A model generated the notes under the pieces. It was not told the origin of the DNA and did no database searches. It saw nothing but the letters and a program-made list of their open reading frames with translations. Shown here in pieces: positions 62,901 through 64,000 of a stretch of 64,000 nt of DNA. Numbering within the stretch: the stretch's first letter is position 1; each line of letters begins with the position of its first letter. The DNA is from Aspidapion aeneum (Eukaryota; Arthropoda; Insecta; Coleoptera; Brentidae), in NCBI GenBank assembly GCA_963576565.1, contig OY755048.1:1928501-1992500 (forward strand), in the 5' to 3' direction. The translations under genes and the position numbers were made by a program.

Positions 62901-63366
62901 GTTCGCATAGTTTCCCAATAGGAAAAGTTGTTGCATAAATTTAAAGGTTAATGGTTAAAACGAAGTAAAAAGTTTGGTGAGCCACTTACAGTCCTGTCGC
63001 CGAGAAGACCAACTTTGCAGTCTAGTTCGAGATTAGCCCCAACTCGCACTGTCACGTTGTCCCCCACGTTCCCATCTTCGAAAAACGGTCCATGTCTAGC
63101 TTCAGGCATCGTAAATTTTGGCGCTATTATATTATGCGTTGGATTATGTCCATGGTCGATTATACTGGTAGCTCCCAGTTCAATTTTAACCTTTTCTGGC
63201 CTCTGATTGGTTGAGTGATCGTGCCTGATATTACTTAAATTTTTGTTATTGTTAGTGAACTGAGTGTGTGAGTAGTTCATCTGTACCTCAACGGGAGTAG
63301 ACGTTGATATTTTTGTTTTTGTTGTCGTTGTTTCCACCATAGTTGTTGGCATTTTTTCAGTTGTCT
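31113..63366 (-). CDS. dpr: Dpr-type cell-surface protein with two Ig domains (partial gene, four exons)
   Basis: Dpr proteins are neuronal Ig-superfamily receptors that bind DIP partners in synaptic recognition. Four exons join in frame on the minus strand: 63366-62990, 40428-40215, 31893-31713 and 31249-31113 (junction phases 0, 1, 2; all GT/AG). They give about 300 residues. A Thr/Asn/His-rich linker is followed by Ig1 (GPFFEDGN, LELDCKVG, VTWHR, YPNNYRLQI, DDGLYECQI) and Ig2 (VRIMDESGREVSERYYRVG, LLLTCSA, LGWTHDD, SGNYSCSV). Both domains keep the Cys pair and the core Trp. The missing parts are the signal-peptide exon(s) upstream and the last exon, which would follow the phase-1 donor at 31112 and carry the hydrophobic tail. 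Introns of 22.6 kb and 8.3 kb are filled with repeats. The family is certain from these motifs; which of the roughly 21 fly dpr paralogues it matches is not. Confidence 0.93.
31713..31893 (-). CDS. dpr: dpr exon: start of Ig2
   Basis: 181-bp exon between ACTTTTAG and GTAAGT. It encodes APMVRIMDESGREVSERYY, LLLTCSATNIGL and HILGWTHDDLLLQKYS: the first half of Ig2 with its first Cys and the core Trp. It is separated by a 463-bp intron from the next exon. Confidence 0.93.
32136..34206. repeat. Heptamer satellite array (TGATTGA)n, about 296 copies
   Basis: About 2.07 kb of an uninterrupted 7-bp unit. The only change I see is G to T at 32429. It lies in the 8.3-kb Dpr intron. On the minus strand the heptamer has no stop in any frame, which produces very long artificial open frames of a repeated SSIINHQ heptapeptide; they are not genes. 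Confidence 0.98.
34207..34370. repeat. Dispersed repeat, copy abutting the heptamer array
   Basis: A near copy of 30786-30950 with an insertion of about 37 bp (AATCCAGGGGTTGATTGAGG and flank). It begins within two bases of the last heptamer and ends at CTTTTAT before a degenerate GATTGATGACTAATAATG tail. Confidence 0.75.
34735..38900. mobile_element. 4.2-kb imperfect palindrome (composite foldback)
   Basis: Successive blocks of the left half reappear in reverse order and orientation on the right: GATTAGGTAAGACCTGTC (34943) with GACAGGTCTTACCTAATT (37849); AGGCGGATTTTATCTGACAT (35506) with ATGTCAGATAAAATCCGCCT (38573); GCCGCCATTTTCGTCAATTT (35996) with its complement near 38035-38055. The centre is at about 36.8 kb. 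Within arms some blocks are also directly repeated (35100, 35500, 36355). It has no coding domain and small frames are not conserved. Confidence 0.85.
38901..39049. other. Short spacer
   Basis: Non-coding DNA between the palindrome and the hAT element; nothing assigned. Confidence 0.3.
39058..39564. mobile_element. Non-autonomous hAT element with 8-bp target duplication
   Basis: Terminal inverted repeats CAGCGGCGTAGCGTG / CACGCTACGCCGCTG are flanked by identical 8-bp direct repeats TTAACAGT (39050-39057 and 39565-39572), the hallmark of hAT transposition. The 507-bp body has no transposase. It is four to five tandem copies of a unit of about 65-75 bp (GTCGCAAGATTCGTGAGAGG, CTTATCGGCCGCC, ATGATGACC plus poly-T). 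Confidence 0.95.
39573..40214. other. Dpr intron, nothing assigned
   Basis: AT-rich intronic sequence between the hAT element and the Ig1 exon; no repeat boundary or motif is supported. Confidence 0.35.
40215..40428 (-). CDS. dpr: dpr exon: second half of Ig1
   Basis: 214-bp exon after TATTTTAG and before GTAAGT. It encodes VTWHRVRNQSFDLLSLG, FRYPNNYRLQIT, DDGLYECQIATHP and KTFVKII: core Trp, the YPNN word common in Dpr Ig1 domains, and the second Cys. It starts in phase 0 and ends in phase 1. Confidence 0.96.
40562..41090. repeat. Tandem repeat, about 142-bp unit, nearly four copies
   Basis: Copies begin near 40562, 40704, 40846 and 40988; each contains TCCTATAGTTTTATCATAGT (or close), CCAAAGCTCA(A/G)CTCTCTAGC and TATAGGGGAGGG. 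The same unit recurs as a second array at 61955-62330. A (GAGT)n-rich repeat follows at about 41107. Confidence 0.9.
41091..41780. other. Intronic stretch with insect-type repeat fragment
   Basis: 41107-41290 starts with GAGTGAGTGAGTCAGTGAGT and continues with TGGAATTCCATGAAACTTGG, typical of a dispersed repeat. No gene is supported. Confidence 0.4.
41791..42497. mobile_element. 707-bp terminal-inverted-repeat element rich in ACGTC words
   Basis: TCCCAGGTAGCAAGG at 41791 and CCTTGCTACCTGGGA ending 42497 are perfect inverted repeats, flanked on both sides by TCACA (41786-41790 and 42498-42502), a likely 5-bp target duplication. The interior repeats TGACGTC/ACGTCA words many times and codes for nothing. 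Confidence 0.88.
42503..44190. other. Intronic stretch; a CpG-richer part at 43.75-44.1 kb
   Basis: 42503-43750 is AT-rich with no clear feature. 43750-44100 is richer in CpG (CACACGCGTAGTAATT, CACATCGAGCGG, CAGCGGGCC), overlapped by small frames on both strands without a recognisable domain. It could be a promoter of a gene nested in the Dpr intron, but this is only a position-and-composition argument. Confidence 0.3.
44195..44259 (+). pseudogene. Possible broken THAP-domain first exon
   Basis: ATG at 44195 starts MVRQCTVCKN, resembling a THAP start (C-x2-C then K-N), but the frame then stops. One base over, the same stretch encodes LDKETSFHR, resembling the next THAP segment (SFH-R/K-F-P), and runs into a GTGAGT donor, near where THAP1 has an intron as I recall it. 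A one-base shift would link them, so this may be a decayed THAP exon or coincidence. No second exon was found. Confidence 0.25.
44837..45232. mobile_element. Short TIR element (TAGCTGCGTTCGG)
   Basis: TAGCTGCGTTCGGTATTT at the left and AAATACCGAACGCAGCTA at the right; further inward the arms keep weaker similarity (GTTCGGTAATTCTGCTCA against GTTCGTTAATTCCAATTTG-CTCA in mirrored layout). Flanks read CAG on both sides, compatible with a 3-bp or TA target duplication. Non-autonomous, about 396 bp. Confidence 0.75.
45233..47239. other. Dpr intron, AT-rich, nothing assigned
   Basis: Long AT-rich stretch with scattered poly-A/T. A 74-codon frame at 45563-45787 has no recognisable domain. No clear inverted or tandem repeats were found by eye. 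Confidence 0.35.
47240..47350. repeat. Retroposon-like 3' end fragment
   Basis: GGTCCAGCGGTTCCGGAGCT followed by a GACAGACA/ACACACGCACACAC run resembles the 3' ends of widespread insect non-LTR elements or SINEs, which carry 'TCCAGCGGTT...GAGC' plus a microsatellite tail. Confidence 0.45.
47675..47865. repeat. AT-rich inverted repeat
   Basis: AGATTAAATTTTATAGAAAT with ATTTTTATTAAATT faces AATTTAATAAAAATATTTCT and ATGAAATTCAATCTTTATAT across about 120 bp. A small foldback or cruciform-prone element. Confidence 0.65.
47866..49246. other. Dpr intron, nothing assigned
   Basis: Contains a short repeated CC(A/C)(A/T)GAATCCCC word at about 48170-48205; otherwise ordinary AT-rich intron. Confidence 0.3.
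49247..49755 (-). pseudogene. Non-LTR retrotransposon RT C-terminal fragment, minus copy
   Basis: The minus frame encodes MVKSTLLYGIETCRVTEK, IWYGHVQQMNDERLPKQVL and GRRERGRPKLEW, the C-terminal region of a non-LTR reverse transcriptase. A stop follows QDRRR where the plus copy reads on with W, and relative to that copy a 13-bp deletion (TTGGAAAAAAGAA or equivalent) lies near 49750. It ends with a TAGTAG(TAG)-type tail at 49215-49230 on its 3' side. Dead copy. Confidence 0.85.
49771..50580 (+). pseudogene. Non-LTR retrotransposon RT fragment, plus copy
   Basis: Open to TAA at 50558-50560, about 260 codons. It begins in the reverse-transcriptase catalytic core with FADDQ (49799-49813), continues KWGLTVNVDKTQYLCIG and YVYLGVTFDKTG, then GIETCRV, WYGHVQRMNDERLPKQVL and GRRKRGRPKLEW. 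After the stop come CCGACATAGTAGTAGTA and the end of the element. The 5' portion (endonuclease and most of RT) is missing, so it is a 5'-truncated LINE with an intact 3' part. Its clade is not assigned. The minus copy at 49247-49755 lies head to head with it. Confidence 0.88.
50764..51341. mobile_element. Foldback element with structured ends (GACATGTTTCGAG)
   Basis: The left end TTTATTTAGGACATGTTTCG ... ACTCATCATCAGCT is matched at the right by AGCTGATGATGGGTCTC ... CGAAACATGTCC. Inner blocks are mirrored too (TGTAACTACATCCG / CGGATGTAGTTACA; CACCTTCAGGTTCACTAATG / CATTAGTGAACCTGAAGGTG; CTGCATTACTCATAAAAC / GTTTTATGAGTAATGCAG). It is non-coding. The ends contain a hammerhead-like arrangement discussed separately. 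Confidence 0.88.
51342..52629. other. Dpr intron, nothing assigned
   Basis: AT-rich intron with short (CTA)n at about 52150. Small frames show no domain. Confidence 0.3.
53505..54117. mobile_element. Repeat element with GTGTGAGCT ends, copy 2
   Basis: Opposite-orientation relative of 1165-1782 with the same segment order. Its ends carry CTCACACTA ... TAGTGTGAGCTA palindromes on each side. It holds two copies of the internal ATTACCTTTCGTTTGAT unit (three in copy 1) and an expanded CAGACATA microsatellite where copy 1 has a single CTGTCTGT. Confidence 0.75.
53896..53986. repeat. (CAGACAGACATA)n / (CAGA)n microsatellite
   Basis: About five 12-bp units followed by pure CAGA units. The overlapping open frames on both strands are products of the microsatellite. 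Confidence 0.95.
54701..55674. other. Dpr intron, nothing assigned
   Basis: AT-rich intron with no supported feature. Confidence 0.3.
55675..56870. repeat. Diverged tandem repeat (about 320 bp) followed by an inverted copy
   Basis: Blocks CATTCATTTCCTTATAAATT / TTATATATTC, AAACCGATTTT(G/A)(G/A)TGAA and GGTGAGAATTGATT recur at about 56030, 56350 and 56650. From about 56705 to 56860 the block returns in reverse complement (AATGAATTTATAAGGAATTG, GACAGGATTGGCAATGCAAT). The left border CACCGGGTGGGCCAAAAAAA resembles a transposon end. Confidence 0.7.
56960..57840. mobile_element. Foldback element, about 0.85 kb
   Basis: The left arm (GAGTGGTATCTTGTTTGAAA, GCTGCCCCTTGC, ATCGACTGTCAAACTTATT, GTCACTTGTTTACGTCAA) is mirrored on the right (TTGACGTAAACAAGTGAC, AATAAGTTTGACAGTCGAT, GCAAGGGGCAGC, ACAAGATATCACTC). 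A partial third copy of the right arm follows at 57735-57840. It is non-coding. Confidence 0.85.
57841..58192. other. Dpr intron with G-runs
   Basis: Contains G-runs at 57985-57996 and 58191-58197; nothing else is assigned. Confidence 0.3.
58193..58410. repeat. Repeat shared with 24425-24620
   Basis: AGGAGTCCCATAAAGACCAA, TTAGGTGTCCATTAGA, TTGGACCC(A/C)CGTGAGG and CCACGAAAACTTGTTTG match the core of the 24.2-24.9-kb element with scattered differences. Here the long inverted arms are not present. Confidence 0.75.
58536..59733 (+). mobile_element. hAT-type element with decayed transposase
   Basis: Terminal inverted repeats CATTGGCGTAGCTAGG... and ...AGCTAGCTACGCCAATG enclose 1.2 kb with GGGGCC-rich subterminal parts and the 3' end of a hAT transposase (59095-59520). 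The flanks carry GTGCCCAT and CTGCCCAT, an apparently decayed 8-bp duplication, the right one two bases away from the repeat end. The element is internally deleted. Confidence 0.85.
59095..59520 (+). pseudogene. hAT transposase C-terminal (dimerisation) fragment
   Basis: Open from 59095 to TAG 59518-59520, about 141 codons. NTYPNLYQLFKVASILAI, SSATCERSFSAMRRVFNW and LRTTMTQERHSGLSLLFIE are the hAT C-terminal dimerisation region, which carries the conserved C-E-R-x-F-S core. Upstream in the element only a short, frame-shifted stretch (RQRPLPLCFRN, about 58937) could be coding, and the RNase H-like catalytic part with its acidic residues is gone, so it cannot be an active transposase. Confidence 0.85.
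59734..60611. other. Dpr intron; small CpG patch at 60.1 kb
   Basis: 60120-60180 has a compact GC-richer run (GGCCGGAATGGGACAGG, CGCCGCCGGGACAACTCGGC). Overlapping small frames on both strands have no domain. Confidence 0.3.
60620..60741. repeat. GC-rich nested hairpin (GTGCGGAAAGTG family)
   Basis: ACCTAACTAGTGCGGAAAGT facing ACTTTCCGCAAGAGTTAGGT, and inside it GACGGCAGTTGCCCGAAC facing GTTCGGGCACGCCGTC, with a short loop around CGACGCTTTGCGG. It stands out from AT-rich surroundings. Confidence 0.85.
60888..60916. repeat. Near-perfect palindrome related to the 60.6-kb hairpin
   Basis: GCGTGCGGAAAGTT, one base, then AACTTTCCGCACGC: 14-bp perfect arms, sharing the TGCGGAAAGT word with the hairpin 150 bp upstream. 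Confidence 0.9.
61438..61686. mobile_element. Small element with 30-bp perfect inverted repeats
   Basis: 61438-61467 (CGTCGGCGATCTGACAATAC and on) is perfectly complementary to 61657-61686. The 189-bp middle contains two further partial repeats (GAATACCTGCTATTT, CTGCTAACTGCAGATT). Target duplication not recognised. Confidence 0.85.
61955..62330. repeat. Tandem repeat, about 141-bp unit, second array
   Basis: Nearly three units of the same repeat as 40562-41090 (CCTATGATTTTATGATAGTT, CCAAAGCTCAGCTCTCTAG, ACTTTTACATAACTTTACAT), in the same orientation. Confidence 0.9.
62331..62989. other. Dpr intron next to the Ig1 exon
   Basis: Has two copies of (A)TAGTGAATGCGCCCAAAAAA (62532-62587, the first starting ATGGTGAATG) next to a GC-richer GCCTGCGGCGCTG; otherwise nothing assigned. 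Confidence 0.4.
62990..63366 (-). CDS. dpr: dpr exon: N-terminal linker and first half of Ig1
   Basis: 377-bp exon after ATTATTTTAG and before GTAAGT. It encodes a Thr-rich, then Asn/His-rich linker (TTTTKTKISTSTPVEV, NNNKNLSNIRHDHS), then EARHGPFFEDGN, VTVRVGANLELDCKVG and LLGDRT, the start of Ig1 with its first Cys. It begins with two bases of a split codon, so an upstream coding exon is required. Confidence 0.95.
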
Positions 63367-63499
63367 CTAAAATAATTATAAGTAAAATCCATTAACATGA
63401 GATGGCATAGCAACAATTTTCACTTAATTGAAACTACTACCAGAACTGTCACAAGTACATTATGAAAGTACTTCAAGTACAAATACCAATAGAAGTACT

Positions 63500-63735
63500 T
63501 CAAGTACTTTAAATATGTCAAAAAATAAGAAAAATCCCCAAAATGTAAAAAAAAATTCAAAAATGTTAAAAAATTTCAAAAAAGTAAAAAATGTCAAAAA
63601 ACGTGAAAAACTTCAAAAAATATCTAAGATAACAAAAAATTTAAAAAATGTCACAAACCGTCAAAATGTAACAAAATTTCAAAGATGTAAAAAAATGTAA
63701 AACATGTCAAAAATGTTTACAAAATTTTCACATTT
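63500..63735. repeat. A-rich degenerate minisatellite
   Basis: Loose repetition of AAAAATGTCAAAAAA-like words. The Lys/Asn-rich 90-codon frame across it is compositional and not a gene. Confidence 0.7.
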
Positions 63736-63977
63736 TACATTCTTTCTGAACTTATCATTTTACATAGAAAGCTAATGGAAACAGATAATTTTATTAAACA
63801 AAAAGCTGCAAAATTGACCCAATCGCATCAAAATGGTTTTAACGTTTTATAGTTTTTCAATAGGGGTGTCACAGTTACCCCGACCTCCGGGGTAAATGGA
63901 ACCTACCCCAAAAGGCATACATTTTATAAATAAATAAGTATAACAAATATATAAATTTTCGGGTTCTTTAAACCAAC

Positions 63978-64000
63978 CTCCATCAGACGTAGAAATTACG
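63978..64000 (-). CDS. Possible upstream dpr exon at the window edge
   Basis: Reading the minus strand from the edge, an open frame (VISTSDG) ends one base into a codon exactly before a GT (GTTGGT). The leftover G joins the AG that begins the 63366 exon to make GAG (Glu), giving the right phase. The donor is weak and the exon is cut by the window, so this is a suggestion only. Confidence 0.3.

Noticed and set aside
63428..63700. 90-codon Lys/Asn-rich plus frame
   Set aside because: Composition of an A-rich minisatellite; no motif.
1..64000. CRISPR array, bacterial operon or tRNA/rRNA genes
   Set aside because: Tandem repeats here have no unique spacers, genes have GT/AG introns, and I saw no tRNA A/B-box pair or rRNA core sequence.

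Overview
This is a eukaryotic, AT-rich and very transposon-rich window with introns bounded by GT/AG. The recognisable genes are animal genes: a complete Shc adaptor gene, and several exons of a Dpr-type (defective proboscis extension response) two-Ig cell-surface gene. Dpr proteins are an arthropod family, so the window is from an insect. The repeat style (many foldback elements, hAT and MITE-like elements with ends such as TACAGGGTGT) would fit a beetle or another large-genome insect, but I cannot fix the order from sequence alone.

Layout. 1-2.9 kb holds repeats. 2.9-4.6 kb (minus) holds the 5' exons of a Ser/Glu-rich protein, possibly the N-terminus of a chromatin factor such as Chd1, with a CpG-richer, promoter-like stretch upstream at about 4.9-5.1 kb. 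5.9-7.7 kb (minus) is Shc: seven coding exons, every splice phase consistent, predicted 396 aa, with PTB, a YYND motif and SH2. 8.5-8.8 kb (plus) is a C2H2 zinc-finger fragment cut short by a mobile element. 9-31 kb is almost wholly repeats: a terminal-inverted-repeat element at 11.6-12.8 kb, a seven-copy array at 12.9-18.2 kb, non-LTR fragments, two copies of a 1.07-kb foldback element, one of them nested inside a larger element, and another foldback with a MITE inserted in one arm. 31.1-63.4 kb (minus) contains four coding exons of the Dpr gene. Its introns of 22.6 kb and 8.3 kb hold a 2.07-kb near-perfect heptamer array, a 4.2-kb imperfect palindrome, a non-autonomous hAT element with an 8-bp target duplication, an older hAT copy with the C-terminal end of its transposase, an inverted pair of LINE reverse-transcriptase fragments, and several other inverted-repeat elements.

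How it works together. Shc couples receptor tyrosine kinases to Ras/MAPK signalling; Dpr proteins act at neuronal surfaces as recognition receptors for DIP partners. The two genes share the minus strand but I see no functional link between them. The 3' end of the Dpr gene (membrane anchor or GPI signal) and its signal-peptide exon were not found here; a 23-nt piece at the right edge may be the next upstream exon. Most of the remaining sequence is intron or intergenic DNA built from repeats, and the most unusual material lies there.
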